64,000 nt of DNA from Paracamarosporium sp. OC-R06-R3 (Eukaryota > Ascomycota > Dothideomycetes > Pleosporales > Didymosphaeriaceae), in NCBI GenBank assembly GCA_019828545.1, contig JACVRA010000063.1, forward strand, positions 62,001 to 126,000. Direction: 5' to 3'. A program made the position numbers and the translations under genes. The notes beneath the pieces were generated by a model. It was not told the origin of the DNA. It was given only the letters and a program-made list of their open reading frames with translations, and searched no databases. This document shows positions 1 through 11,878 of the stretch, piece after piece (position 1 is the stretch's first letter; the number at the start of each line of letters is the position of its first letter).

Positions 1-1500
1 CTAGCTCGGTCGGCAGTATCGAACTCGCGATGCGGAGAGACGCGTGAGCTGCAGCACCAAGATGACAGGGTCCGAAACCGTTTCGACCTCCTAGCATGAA
101 TCGAGTTGACGCATACGTTCGCTCACCATTTGGAATACCGAGAGGCTCTATCTCGCGCAGTGAGCCCTTGAGCGCCTCACCGGATATTGGCCCCCATTTC
201 CTTATTTGGGCACCTCTCCAGTGAATCCCTTTGTTCTAACGTTTCAAAAAGAGGAGGTCTTCTTTGGGCATGCAGGCGATGCGTATTCGGTCTATCGATA
301 CCCTGTCAAGCCTAAAACCGAAATTTGCCACTGAGCCGGTGGCCAGGCGCTCACTGCTCACCAGTCTCTGGATCCCATATGGTAACTCTCCGAACACCAA
401 CATCTAGTCAAAATGCGGTGTAGGATGAGCCCTGTAGGTTCGGTAACGTCCTTGCCACACTAGGGCTGAACGGCAAACCAAAGAATCCCGGCCTTGTCCC
501 GTTTCCCGTCTCCCACGCGACCGAGGACGCCATCTTTTGCTCCGGCAGGGCGTTTTGTCTTTTCATTGGGTCCACTCCTAGCCGCTCTAAATGAGAACGT
601 CAGTGCTAAGAATGATCTAGCATAGTCCGCCTACAAGATGAGATTACTGGCCAGTAAATAGCACGCTTCGTGCGACCATGGCACCACGATGTCTATCAGA
701 GTTATAGCAGCTCTAGGCATCACTCTAGTTCTGATATTTGCCGTTGGCTCATCCACTTCAACGGTTCCGTTCGTTCAGTCGAGGAGACCGGCGGGGCCCG
801 ACGAGAGAAGGCGTCGGCAGCCCAAGCCAAGGCGCAAATAACACAACAGTTTCGAACGGAGATGAAATGGTACCATCAGAAGGAGGCGTCGAGGAAGGCA
901 ACTGCAGGGTCGCAGAAGGCTTTTGTCGGCCGAGCCATTCTACTCACCGAGCTTTGCAAGCTTCTCCCCACCCTTTGAGTGCAATGCGGCTGCTGCTTCC
1001 CGCACAAGCCGCCCCATATCTGTTTCTTTACTGGATTACTGTCCGATGACACGCCTAAGGCGTTGGCTCCTGTTGCTTGATTGGGCTGGCCACGTACTCC
1101 TTGCTCATCCTTCGGAGTGCTCTGCTCGAATACATTGATTCTGTTAGTCTCCCGACCAATCTTTCTGGCGACTGTTCCAAGTTGCCTACACCGACTGTGC
1201 TATCTCCACCTCTCTTCTTAAGACCGTGAGTCACGTACGCCCAGCTGGCATCCTGGTGCTACCAATGAACATCCACCAGTGGGCGCGCAGCAGTATCTAC
1301 ATTGTCTAATGTAACATCACCCAGGGGCTATAAGACCCCAAAACGCTCTACTGCTTTGTGGCTCCTTAAATGTGTTGTGAACCTCGACCATCGCACCAAC
1401 TTACAGCACCGCACCCAAATTTTTGCTTTGTGTTGCCCTGGAGTAGATAATACGAAGGTTGACTTCATTCACACTTTTCTCCTAGCGTCGTACAGCGAGA
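1..1500. other. No supportable gene; 5' flank
   Basis: Reading frames here are short, lack fungal splice signals and resemble no family I know. The last part is presumably the promoter of the reductase gene that follows; a weak TATA-like CTATAAGA lies near 1328. Nothing else was recognised. Confidence 0.5.
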
Positions 1501-2652
1501 ATGTCAGTTATGCGAATAGCTGTTGCCGGCACTTGCGGGTTGGCTTTGATAATAGCTCGCCAGATCCATGACTCAACGAGCCACCAACTTATCATCTTAT
1601 CCCGAAATGTAAGTTCACTTGACAGCTCTGCCTGTTCCCGAGTTTTGGTTTTCGTTATTAACCTCATGTCTTTGAAAGGCACAACCAGGTCTTCAATCTC
1701 AAGGCTACCAATGCCAAGTCGTCGACTATAACGACCCATCTTCCATCCAGCACTCCTTGATGGGTGTTGATACGATAATATCCACCGTAACGGGTAATGC
1801 TCAGCTACGACTGATCGAAGCCGCCGTGGCCTGTCGCGTTCGCCGCTTTGTTCCGGCCGAATTTGAAGGACAGCCTAGTCTCAGGACTCAAAATGGTCTC
1901 CTAGACCGTGGACGAGCCGCTGCCCTGGCTCTGCTACAGCACTACCGTGGCTACATTCAATCGACCGTGTTCATCTGCGGAATCTTCTATGAAAGGTTCT
2001 CGGTCAATGGAATGGTCTCCCTCCGCATTGGCACAAACACTGGATATGGGAACGAAGGGGACTACATAGCTGATCCAAGGACCATGACGGCTGTGGCACC
2101 TGTATACGACTCCAACCAGAATCTGTCAGTGTTGTGTCTCACATCTGTGTATGACGTAGCACGGTTTGTCGTCAGAGCTCTAGACATGCCGTCTTGGCCT
2201 CAGGAGATGACTATGCATGGAGAGAGGATAACGGTACAGAACCTCATCGAGACTATGCAGTCGTGTAGAGGTAAGTCACTCACCCTAGAGCGCTATGTCA
2301 AAATTTAGATTAGTGTGTTTCTCCTGCGTACGCAATACGGAGGCCGACAGCGCACAAATTTAGGACCCAAAATTCTATCTGTTTACCTCTACGAGATCGC
2401 TAATAGCCTACAGGTCGTCAATTCTATCCAATCGAATGGCAAAATCCCGCAAACTTGCAGTACCAAATGACCATGGCCCAGATGGCTGGCGACACCCCCA
2501 AGCAGCGGAAGCTGGCAACACTTATTGAGACCTCTGAGAATCGATATGCATTTACATCTCCTGCTTATCTCAACTCCCTGTTCCCGGACATTGTACCAAT
2601 GAGCTTCCGTAGTTGGTTCGCAAGTACGCCCCCGTTTGAGCCCCCATCTTAA
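1501..2652 (+). CDS. NmrA-like / isoflavone reductase-like NAD(P)-binding protein
   Basis: Three exons (1501-1608, 1679-2270, 2414-2652) give 312 residues with phases that match exactly. The N-terminus reads IAVAGTCGLALIIA, a Rossmann fold with the GxxGLA dinucleotide loop of NmrA/isoflavone-reductase proteins. It is followed by GVDTIISTVTGNAQ, then LIEAAVACRVRRFVPAEFEG, the family's usual 'a.gVkRFvPSeFG' block. The family includes NADPH-dependent reductases and redox-sensing regulators such as NmrA; the substrate or partner cannot be read from sequence. The start was chosen at 1501 because it lies three residues before the first beta strand; the Met at codon 4 is equally possible. No secondary-metabolite gene adjoins it, so it seems to be a stand-alone enzyme or sensor. 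Confidence 0.85.
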
Positions 2653-3770
2653 GGTGTGTAGACTAACACGCTCCAGACAACTGGGCCTCGGTGCCTTAGC
2701 GACGCCACGTTCCAGCTTGACGGGGCAGCATATCCATACCACCGGTCAACACGCCCTACGGGCTGACTGGGATGTCTGCGATGTTGAACAAGCTCCGTCA
2801 TTGCGGCTCTCTACACCCTCAGGTTATATTTAGGGCTGGGCAGAGCATGTGCGCAAGGATCATTTGCGCATTTGCGTATGGCTTTCGTCATGGCAAGGTG
2901 TTGGGTTTCTTAATTTGGTATTATTGCGCGGGATACATTCACTCGGCGTGGGCAATAGATTTTCACTTACATCAAGTTCAGCTTCACTGCTATAATAACA
3001 CTTTATTATTTTCGCCCTTAAGAAGTTTCCCTCTCCTTGATCGCCCAGCAGTGGCGGAGTTCATACATCCAGGCTATGGAGGCCAAGCACTGCGCTCAGC
3101 TCGACAATAAGGGTGTTTGTTCGGACCGAACGGGAGCACATTATAAAAATCAGACCTGGTGTCGGCCTTGGATCCTACCGATACCGATCAATCACCAGAA
3201 AACCATGAATCATCCGCATCGTTTGTTTGTCGATACTGAGTCATGCTCGGCTTTTCCTACGAAAACATCAAATGGTCTCGTCACCTTCTAAGGCGGCCCC
3301 CCGAGGGCAGACCGTTCACACCACGTAGAGTCCACATCAGCTCCCTAAAGCGGACGAAAAGTGGTCTTGTAGTTGATAATCAATGGTGGGTTTTGGCCCC
3401 ATTGTAACATCCAACAAACACTTCTTAAAACCGAGATGAACACGCAGTCAGCCTTACAGCGATACGCCCTATCTCGTACTCGCGTAGGCCTCGGTGCGAG
3501 GACAAAGTTCAAGATACGGTTGCATTGATCATGTCAGCAAAGCAAGCCATGGTGAATGCTGTTCACGTGCTCAAGATGATGCCCGGGGTTGGATCTATCC
3601 CGTTCGGTAAGGTTAAAGTCGCATGCGGCTCAACCACCAACCTTCCCCAAACGTTCACAACCAACATGCGAATTTTGTAACAATGACGCAAATGCGATCG
3701 GGCCACTTCGTGGTGCGTGTGAATATGGAAATCTTCGATGAGGATCGAAAACTTTCCCATTATCGCGGTT
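2653..3770. other. Intergenic; no gene seen
   Basis: Only short frames without splice signals or recognisable domains. The downstream third is AT/GC mixed and passes into the promoter of the first LEA-like gene; a CACGTG E-box lies near 3564. Confidence 0.5.
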
Positions 3771-3814
3771 TGACGTCACGCTACCCCACCATGCGCGCAA
3801 GCTCTATATAAAAG
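3771..3814 (+). promoter_or_regulatory. CRE palindrome and TATA box of the first LEA-like gene
   Basis: A perfect TGACGTCA octamer occupies 3771-3778 and TATATAAAAG occupies 3805-3814. TGACGTCA is the binding site of ATF/CREB-type bZIP factors (AtfA/Atf1 in fungi), which drive stress and conidial genes. The same pair stands before the second LEA-like gene, so common regulation is inferred. Confidence 0.65.
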
Positions 3815-4044
3815 AGGAGAGCATCAAGCAGAGACTTTTTTCTTCTGCATACAGCAACCACATTCACACACTCCACGATCTTCAATTCAACTTCACAAAC
3901 TAAACCACTTTTTTCACACATAACGTAAGTTTTCTCTGTGGGCTGGGTTGCGCTCTACGAAGCACCAGCTTTCCCGCACGCGACACAGCATAGTTCCCAA
4001 CAAGCTCTCTTACTAACATGATACTCAGTCTACAATACAACACA

Positions 4045-4389
4045 ATGGCTTCCAAGCAGGAGATCATCGACGAGCGCAAGGCCAACCTTCCTCTCCCCGA
4101 CCAGCCCCCGACCGCCTCCGACTTCAACTCCTCTGACGAGCGCACCGTCAACGTCGGCTCAGGCGGCCAAGCCTCAGACCTCTCACACTCTGGCCTCGGC
4201 GGCAGCACCCTCCGCGAGCCTGCCACCACCGACGCCGTCGGCAGCACTGGCCGTGAAGCTAAGGATGGACTCAGTGGCATCCCCAACGACGCTGTGAGCC
4301 GCGAGGCCAAGGACAAGGCTGGCCTCGAGCAGACCACTGGAAAGGACTATGGATACCCCGGGAAGAACGATCCCAGCTCGAAGCAGTAG
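4045..4389 (+). CDS. Small hydrophilic LEA-like stress protein
   Basis: A 114-residue protein read from one exon. It has no hydrophobic segment and is rich in Gly, Ser, Asp, Lys and Thr; REAKDG is followed by REAKDKAGLE, a repeated element typical of disordered LEA or seed-maturation-like proteins. The ATG at 4045 was preferred over an in-frame ATG at 4018 because a clear 5'-UTR intron (GTAAGT at 3925, branch CTAAC, acceptor CTCAG ending at 4028) would remove the upstream one. It shares composition and a GKDY motif with the protein encoded at 5289-6019. A role in desiccation or stress protection is inferred from composition and from the CRE element, not from a recognised domain. Confidence 0.7.
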   Translation: MASKQEIIDERKANLPLPDQPPTASDFNSSDERTVNVGSGGQASDLSHSGLGGSTLREPATTDAVGSTGREAKDGLSGIPNDAVSREAKDKAGLEQTTGKDYGYPGKNDPSSKQ

Positions 4390-5087
4390 ATGCTAGTAGC
4401 TGAGGTGTTTGGCTTTGCGCTATAGGATGGCGTTTGGGTTCGTGTATGTATGATTACGCGAGTGTGCATCGGCATTGATGAAGCGAAAGATTGCGAGTAG
4501 CTTCCGGATATCACGTACAATGATATGAATGAATGAACGACTTACCAATTATATGTTTCTCGCCTATGTCTGCAGTTTACTTTGACCTAACCATCCTTGA
4601 GACTTGCGTGACTGTGAGAGTGCGTGTGGTGACGTATAGTCGCACCTTTACGTGCTCCTAGAAAGGAAGTATATTTTAACAAGCATGTGGGGCAACTGTA
4701 AACCAATTTAAGCCCAATTAGACCACTTACACATGAAAGCTGGGTGGCCTGTGCAGGCTGTTCGCGCTGTCGATCGAAAGCACGAAAGCGAGCTCCTCTA
4801 GCTCGTTCACCCCTCTTTCACAACACACAGGTATCCCTCGATGCCCAACCACTTCCAGGCCACCCCAGTATATTATCCCAGGCGTTGAAAACCTCATCCT
4901 GCAGCTCCACATCGCCCAGAAACCATATCACAAGCGTTCCTCAACCACGCCATCCTGCAGCACACCGGCACGCAATCCGAGATAAAAGTACCAAATTGTA
5001 TGCACCAACCGTGATCAACAGGGTCCTAACGCCACATTGAACGAATGAATGGTGCACTCGTGCTGAATAATGGGTGAGCCCTGGCGT
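4390..5087. other. Intergenic between the two LEA-like genes
   Basis: Holds the 3' end of the first gene and the distal promoter of the second. A CRE-like half site TGACGTA is near 4630 and a stress-element-like CCCCT is near 4810. No coding frame is convincing. Confidence 0.5.
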
Positions 5088-5160
5088 TGACGTCATGGCG
5101 ATGCAATGGAGGGCTCATGCCGATGACATTGTGAGCTCACCACAGCTACGGGGGTATAAG
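5088..5160 (+). promoter_or_regulatory. CRE palindrome and TATA box of the second LEA-like gene
   Basis: TGACGTCA at 5088-5095 and TATAAG at 5155-5160, about 130 nt before the start codon. It matches the element order of the neighbouring LEA-like gene. Confidence 0.65.
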
Positions 5161-5288
5161 CTTGAGACTCGCGGCGACCGACGGGTAGAATTAGAATCTC
5201 ATTGAACTATACTAAGCTCTTGAATAGCTCAAATTTCATCCAAAACTCAATCACATACTTACCAACATCTGAAAGAGATATCACAAAC

Positions 5289-6019
5289 ATGTCTTCTTCC
5301 TCCGGAACAAAAGTACGTCGAAACAACACTTCCTACCTCTCACCATAGCCCCATGCCCCACACCACTCCCAGACAAACCCACAAATCAAACTAACCATCC
5401 AAAGTTCACATCCACGGACGCAACCAAGAACGAGCCCACCGGCCTCGTAACCTCGGACTCCCTAGCCGCGGAATCCCTAAACACAAGCAGCGGCTCCTTC
5501 GCAGCAGGAAACCCGCACGCCGCAGCCTCAAAGCAGCCCTCGGCCTCCACCACCTCAAACACAACAGACACCTCGGGCGCAACTGAGCTCCCCCCCGCCG
5601 TCGACGCAGAAGCCCGCGACGCCCAGCAGGGCTGGCAAGAAACCTCGCAGCTCAACGCAGGCAAAGGGCTCGACAAATCCTTCGGCGTCGGCCCGACGTA
5701 TAACGTCGGCGGCAGCAGCACTTCCTCGTTCGACGCAGCTGGCAGCGGCGCGGCGCCTACAGGCGGATACGCAGGCGCAAGCGAGCAGGCGCGGTCTGCT
5801 GGCGAGTTGCGGCCGCACGGCGCGAATATCACGGAGGATCCAGGGCTTTCGGGGAGGTCTGCGTTCGGCGAGGTAGGGACTAGGCAGGATCCGGGGAGGG
5901 CGGCGGAGCTGGAGTTCGCGAAGAGGGATGCGTTGCCTGGGGGTGCGACGGGGGGAGGGAAGGATTACAGTGTGCAGGGGGAGAGCAAGTTTAGTGGGTT
6001 GGGGGATGAGGCGGTGTAG
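5289..6019 (+). CDS. Hydrophilic LEA-like stress protein, larger paralogue
   Basis: Exon 1 (5289-5312) encodes only eight residues, MSSSSGTK; a 92-nt intron (donor GTACGT, branch CTAAC, acceptor AAAG) leads to exon 2 (5405-6019). The product has 212 residues, is almost free of hydrophobic stretches and is rich in Ala, Gly, Ser and Thr. Its C-terminal part (GGGKDYSVQGESK) recalls the GKDYGYPGKND end of the product of 4045-4389, and both begin with acidic, Ser-rich segments. I read the two as related disordered stress proteins, but pairwise similarity is weak and composition alone could explain it. GC content is high in exon 2 and the antisense strand is therefore also open, which is not evidence of a gene there. 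Confidence 0.75.
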
Positions 6020-7093
6020 GGGTGGAATGGAGAGGGAAGGATGGGATGGATGGGTCATGAGATGTGAATTGTAGGATAGTGGGTTATGTGTTATGTGTGC
6101 GTTTTATGTCATAGGTGTTTTTTTTCTGGGGGGCAGGTTGCTGTAAGAATTTGTGGTGTGTGTTTAAGATGATTAGAAGCTTCTATGTGATATAGTTGGG
6201 TTGGCAGGCTCGCACAAGCATTGCTCTGGTAATCTTCAGGGGTAACAATGAATGGGGATAAATTGTTGTCGTGCTCCTGTTGTGAGGTGTGTATAGATGA
6301 CGATTTTGAACATGTCTATTGCGATGTTGGAGAATTTGATTGTGGGGGTTTTGTATCGAAGATGCTGCTCTTGTCAAAGACTTGGGGTAGTGATTCGAAT
6401 GAAGAGTGTGATGTGGACGAAGTCGTTGAGGCGAGTATGGCTTTGCAATGAAGCGGGCGGAGTGTTTTATCTGATGATTATGTATCGGGTATGGCGTTAT
6501 AAAAGGCAGTCGATGCATAGTTGGAGGTCCTGGATGAATGCATGATCGATAGGTTATGTGAACCTTGGAAGGCCGGGGTCCCTTCTGTATGGTACGTTAG
6601 GGTGTTGCTTTTAAGCGGATCGAGCCTAATTGGTTTAGTGAAAATACTCGTGTAGAAAGCGATTACACAAGTCTGGCATGTGAGGGCTTTTACGAAGATT
6701 TACGAATGGGGGATGGTTGCATGTGCGTGGAGACAGGCGGACTTGATGCAGAGAGATTGGTATATTAGTACACGAGATGGATAGTGCTTCGATCCTAGTG
6801 CAAGGTGCCCCAGGCTCTAGAATGCAGATCTAAGACCCAAAGTAACTTCAATCTTTATAGGTTGTGTAAGACCCGATTAAGACGAAATCTCGGGAGTCCG
6901 CACGCGGTAGGTGGCCCGTGCATCGTACCCGTAGGGCTGAAACTACCCGTGTCCTTTCGACTAAGTGCGTGCGAACACGACACCCAAAGTCGTCACTCCC
7001 TTGCCTTGTCCTCTACACTCTTTTCAATTTGTACCTTTTAGTCGCACTGGGCCTGCTGTGCCCTTTCTGCGCGACGCGCCAACTGCCGGCACC
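6020..7093. other. Intergenic; no gene seen
   Basis: G/T-rich 3' flank of the LEA-like gene, then the promoter of ERV41. Frames are short and of unlike composition to the neighbouring genes. Confidence 0.5.
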
Positions 7094-8447
7094 ATGAACG
7101 GCTTCACAGAACACGGCCTCGATGAGGACTCGTTTGGAGCTTCCAAGGGTGGGATTGCAAGCTTCGATGCCTTTCGTAAGTACTCCATAATTTTCTTGAG
7201 TCGCAGAGTCCCTCGAAGTACAGTGCTATGTTAGCGCATTGTTCTGTGGAATTGGCGTATATGTTTGTGCAGGAGTTGCGACAGCTGTTAACAGCGCCTT
7301 AGCCAAAACCAAGAAGACATACCTCACCCGCGGCCGCGACTCGTCTTCATGGACCGTCCTCCTCCTCTGCACATGCATCTACCTCTCCTGGTCCGAGATA
7401 AATCGCTGGTGGACCGGCGAAACCACACAAACCTTCTCCGTCGAGAAAGGCGTCTCCCACGACATGCAAGTCAACATCGACATCGTCGTCGCAATGAAGT
7501 GCGCGGACCTGCACGTCAACATGCAGGATGCGGCAGGCGACAGGACACTCGCTGGAGACCTGCTGCGGAAAGACCCAACATACTTCAGCCAGTGGGGGAA
7601 GGGCGCGCATGCTTTGGGCCAGGGCGAGGATGGCTTGCCGGGATGGGAGGACATGTGGGATGTCCATGACCAGCTCGGTCTGGCAAAGAAGCGAAAGAAG
7701 TTCCCCAAGACGCCGCGGATGAGGGGTGAAGGCGATTCGTGCCGTATCTTCGGCAGCATGGACGGAAACAAAGTGCAGGGCGACTTCCACATCACCGCGC
7801 GAGGCCATGGATACAGGGAGTTTGGCGAACATCTGGACCACGGACGTACGTCAATTCAAGTACCCAAACACAAGCACTTCGGAAGCTAACAGCATCTCAC
7901 AGGATTCAACTTCTCCCACCACATCCAGGAGATGTCCTTCGGCCCCTACTATCCTTCCCTCGTGAATCCCCTCGACAACACTGTCGCAACCACCGAAGAC
8001 CACTTCTACAAATTCCAATACTATCTCTCCATCGTGCCCACCATCTACACCGATGACGCCTCCCTCCTCCCCCTCCTCGAAGCCGTAAACCGCGACACCG
8101 ACCACCCTGCCAAAAAGGTCTTCTCCTCGTCGCACGCCGTCAAGACCAACCAGTACGCCGTGACCTCGCAGTCGCACAAAGTCGCCGAAAACTACATCCC
8201 CGGCATCTTCGTCAAATTCGACATCGAGCCCATCACGCTGACCGTAGCCGAGGAGTGGGGCGGCTTCTTCCGCCTGCTCGTCAAACTGGTCAATGTTATC
8301 AGCGGCGTTATGGTGGCCGGTGGCTGGTGCTGGCAGATGTTCGACTGGGGCATGGAGGTTTGGGGACGGAAGCAGAGGAGTCGAGGAGAGAGCATGGGCA
8401 TGTTGAGGACATTTAGCAGTGGGAAGGAGAAGATGGCGTTTGATTAG
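7094..8447 (+). CDS. erv41: ER-Golgi vesicle protein Erv41
   Basis: Exons 7094-7175, 7303-7845 and 7903-8447 give 389 residues. The protein starts with the family's FDAFPKTKK block across the first splice site, then has a transmembrane segment around residues 40-58 (WTVLLLCTCIYLSW), a long lumenal domain (DMQVNIDIVVAMKCADLHVN; NFSHHIQEMSFG) and a second transmembrane segment near residues 330-352. This two-membrane-segment layout with a large lumenal loop is that of Erv41/ERGIC2. In yeast the Erv41-Erv46 complex cycles in COPII vesicles and retrieves ER residents. Fungal homologues are of similar length. Each splice site has a good donor (GTAAGT, GTACGT) and restores frame. Confidence 0.93.
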
Positions 8448-8985
8448 AGGATATCGTTGTCTTGAGGAGGTCGTTCTGGTAGATCGTAAGATCCCGATAC
8501 GGGCCGGTTGTGCGGTGCCTCGGCAAGATGATATGAGTGCATTTGTGGCGTTGGACATGGTCATTCGTGGAGTATATAGGTTTTGATTTCTGTTCGCTGT
8601 GTGAATACATGTTCTATCTTCATCGAACGGGTTTTCTACGTGTACAATTGATTCGGTAGTTGAGTAGGTTGCTGTGTGTCGTTATTCGTGCCAGGTAACT
8701 GTTTAGAGCACCTGATGTATTATCTGCTAAAACTAGAAACATTGCTACGTGATCATTGCCGTCTCTATCGTGAGATGTTCGTCCACCATCGATATAGTAC
8801 ATGAACCGAGGATATGCATGCTATGCTCCGAAATGTTCTTAAATGCCGTGTCCGTCGTTATGATATTACCAGCCTCTTAAGGCGAGCGTCCGTACAAGAA
8901 GTGCAAGACGTCGCCCCCACGTGCATACTCTTCCATCGTCGCACAGTAAGCCCGTGTACTCCCCTCCTGGAGTACCACAAGCCAC
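8448..8985. other. Convergent 3' flanks
   Basis: Lies between two genes that end towards each other. No gene or RNA signature was recognised. Confidence 0.5.
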
Positions 8986-10923
8986 TCAGCCATTCCGCGA
9001 ACGACCCTTCCTCTTCGCAGGCTTCACCTCCTCAGATTTCACCTTGAACTCCTCGCTCTCCAAATCAACCTCCCCTACTACAATACTATGCGTCAAAAAA
9101 TCCTTCGTATAGCACGTATGCCCTGCCTCCAGCAAAGCAGCCACATCTCCGTCGCCCTCCGCCTCAGCAAGAAAAACCGACGACTTGGCATCCGTAAGGT
9201 CCTTCCCGCCAGGCTTCTTGCTTATGACCCTACGCGCGCCAACGGCTTTACACAGTTTTTCCATGTCTGTGAATGCAGTCTTGTAGTGTGCTTTCAGGGC
9301 GGGCGTGAAGAAGATGGTGTACCCTTTGAACAGCTGGTCTTGTGGGGTTTTCCAGACGGGTGAGAGATCGGGTGGTTGGTAGGGGTTGAGTGGGAGGAAG
9401 CGGGATACTTTGGTGGAGTCGATGAGCCATTTGTCGGAGACGATGGGGGTGCCGCGGGCGACGGCTTGGAGGAGCTTGGGTGTTTTGAGGATGGGGCCTT
9501 CTTTGATGCTAGGTGGTGTTAGCGGGGTAGAAACGCAAGTGGGGAATGGATAGGCTGAGTAGCATAGTTGGGTATTATTGATACTGGGCTCACACCGGGT
9601 TGATAGATACTTGTGTTGATTTTGTAGAATCGAAAGATGATGGGTGACTTACCATAGGATATTACAGTCGCCTTCAACAACCGAGTCGACAACAACTCCT
9701 CCATTCTTTTTCAGAAATCTCACAAACGTAGAGTTCGGCTGAATGGTGGAGTTGCTGAGCGCTATACGTGGTTTGGGACCGTCGTAGTCACCCTCAATGG
9801 CGGTTGCTGAGCCTGCCGCCGAGCCTGCAATCGAGCCTGCAGTTGAGCCTTCCGTCAAATCCTGCGTGCTACGCTGGCTTCGAGACGGTGTTGGCTCCGC
9901 CTTGATAGCAGATTCCCGCTTCTTGCTCCTGGTAGTTGTTTTACGAGCTGTTTGAACTGGAGTCGCAGTGCCATCGCTATCCTGGTCAACTTTTCGACGC
10001 TTCGTCACATGGGTGGTCGGGCTGCTGGGTTCCTCATCCAAAGCAGGGCTTGGCCGCTTTGCCGACTTCACCTTCGAATGGCGATCCTTCTTGGGTGCCA
10101 CTTCAGAAGCCTCTGATTTCCTTTCTTCATTATTCATCCCTGCATCAGTCGGTTCCTCAGACATGGTAAGGTCATTAACGATACTCTGTTCTTGGGGAGC
10201 GGTGGAGTAACCGGCGCTTGTCACTGTAGAAACTTCCTTTCTTAGACCTGCCGGACCTGTTCGGGATGGCAATGCGACAGCGTCACTGATGCGATCTATC
10301 GTTGGTGTCTCCTGGATAACTTCAAAGCGTGATGACGACATGTGAGGCGTTGAGCGCAAGACTTCCGATTTGGTGGCATCTGCCACAATGGTTTTATCGA
10401 GGTCATCGTCATCATCTTCCGTTTCAGCTTCATTTTCAGCAACTTCACCGCCCAGTAACAGGTTTCCCTTCTTTTCTGAAGACTGCACTTGAATTTGCGG
10501 CGGAATCCATGTGAAAGTGAGAGCGCCTGATCTACTTGCGGAAGCAACTTTATCGTCGTGTCGAAGAATGATTGTCTCCACGCGGTTTTCGGTCTTTGCT
10601 TGAAGTAGGAAGTCTATTTCTGGTGGATTTCCATTGCCATTTTGGTGGAGCTTTGCTCGAGCAACCGGCGATATTCTAAGGTCTTCGCTCCCAGCTTCCA
10701 GCTTTGCACCATGGGACTTTACGTCTGCATTGTGTGATTAGATCACATTCAGTCCGTTTCACTTGAGGATACACATACCAAGTGTGCCTAGGATAAGAGA
10801 GGCATCGTCAGGTCTGGTACGTGCGACTGTCAAGCCGGCATCGGCTACTACAATGTAAAGCGTCTCACCTACAGGGGCAGGATAGCTCTGCTGGCCGTCA
10901 GTAGAATTGAGAATCCAGGGCAT
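8986..10923 (-). CDS. Tandem-BRCT DNA-damage protein, MDC1/Mdb1-like architecture
   Basis: Exons (minus) 10779-10923, 9653-10724 and 8986-9508 give 579 residues. Residues 364-450 form one BRCT repeat with ARGTPIVSDKWLIDS, the usual 'G.pvvs..Wl..s' strand-helix with its Trp. Residues 466-560 form a second (FKGYTIFFTP to YTKDFLTHSIV). The N-terminal 130 residues are beta-rich and could be a weak FHA domain. Between them lies a disordered acidic and Lys-rich linker (residues about 140-355) with an acidic run, SQ/TQ-like sites near RSQRSTQD, and KRRK nuclear-signal motifs. A C-terminal BRCT pair after a long linker is the layout of MDC1 and fission-yeast Mdb1, which bind phosphorylated histone H2A at breaks; NBS1-like and other BRCT mediators are alternatives. 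Phospho-binding is inferred, not shown. Confidence 0.82.
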
Positions 10924-11878
10924 GGTTGAAACGCGTTGCGGGTGAGGTAACGTTGGCGCGAAGACGCGAAGTCAGCTGAACACGGGAATCTTATGCCCAA
11001 AGTCGCCACGGCAGCCTTCGAGAGCGAACAAAGCTAACACCGAAATAGCTTAGTGCGCCTATCTACTTCACTTCTCACACTGTGCATCATGATTGCAACC
11101 GTGAACCTCGCACTTTCACATGTCACTCCCATCAACGAAATGTTCGCTTTCACTTTCATATCACAGTGCATAATTTATGCAGGATCGCAGGCGTCGCTTA
11201 GCTTGAGTTTCTGACCCAGCGCTCGGCCCACGCGGCCTGGAGAACAATAGTAAGGGCCTTGGCTTGGCACCCAACAAGGTTCGATAAGCTGAAAGCGGGC
11301 TTTTCAAAAGCGAGGATGTGTCGAATGGTAATGCACTCTCGTAATTACTGCAAGACATCGATGGATATCTGGGAGCCAAATACGAGTCACGTGGGATTTC
11401 TTAGTATTGTTCTTGTGACAGCGGAACTGGCCTGCCCCAGAAAAAGCATTACAGTGCTCGATGATGGCTAGATATTGTTCACGATTCGGACGTGAAGCTG
11501 GCGAAACGGTGAAGTGATTGGTACCCTCCCGTTGGTATTGTTTGCTTCTTCCCACCTCAAACTTGCGGAACAATATTGCTGAAGTAGTCCCAATGATATT
11601 GTCCACGTCGTGACCCTACGGCATATCTTCTATCTCTCCAGCTGTCACTCTTTCTCTTCTCCTTCCAGCTCCCATCTACTCATCTCTACACTCTTTCAAA
11701 CTTTCCAAAGATCTCCAACAGTTCTGGGCCACCACCCCACAACCGCTACTGCCACACGTCGGTTCTTTGTCGTGGAAGCTATCCGGCTGGATACACAATC
11801 TTGCTAAACGTTGACTCTGCTCGGACTTCTATCCCACCTTTCGACACTTTCCACAGCAATTTCAAGTATCCCCGCGTC
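10924..11878. other. Divergent promoter between BRCT gene and STE2-type gene
   Basis: The BRCT gene starts leftward at 10923 and the receptor gene rightward at 11879. The last 250 nt before the receptor are C/T-rich, as in many fungal 5' leaders. No other gene is supported. Confidence 0.55.

Noticed and set aside
3900..4337. 145-codon minus-strand frame
   Set aside because: Antisense to the first LEA-like gene; GC-rich low-complexity coding sequence often leaves the other strand open.
7347..7841. 164-codon minus-strand frame
   Set aside because: Entirely antisense to the conserved lumenal domain of ERV41.
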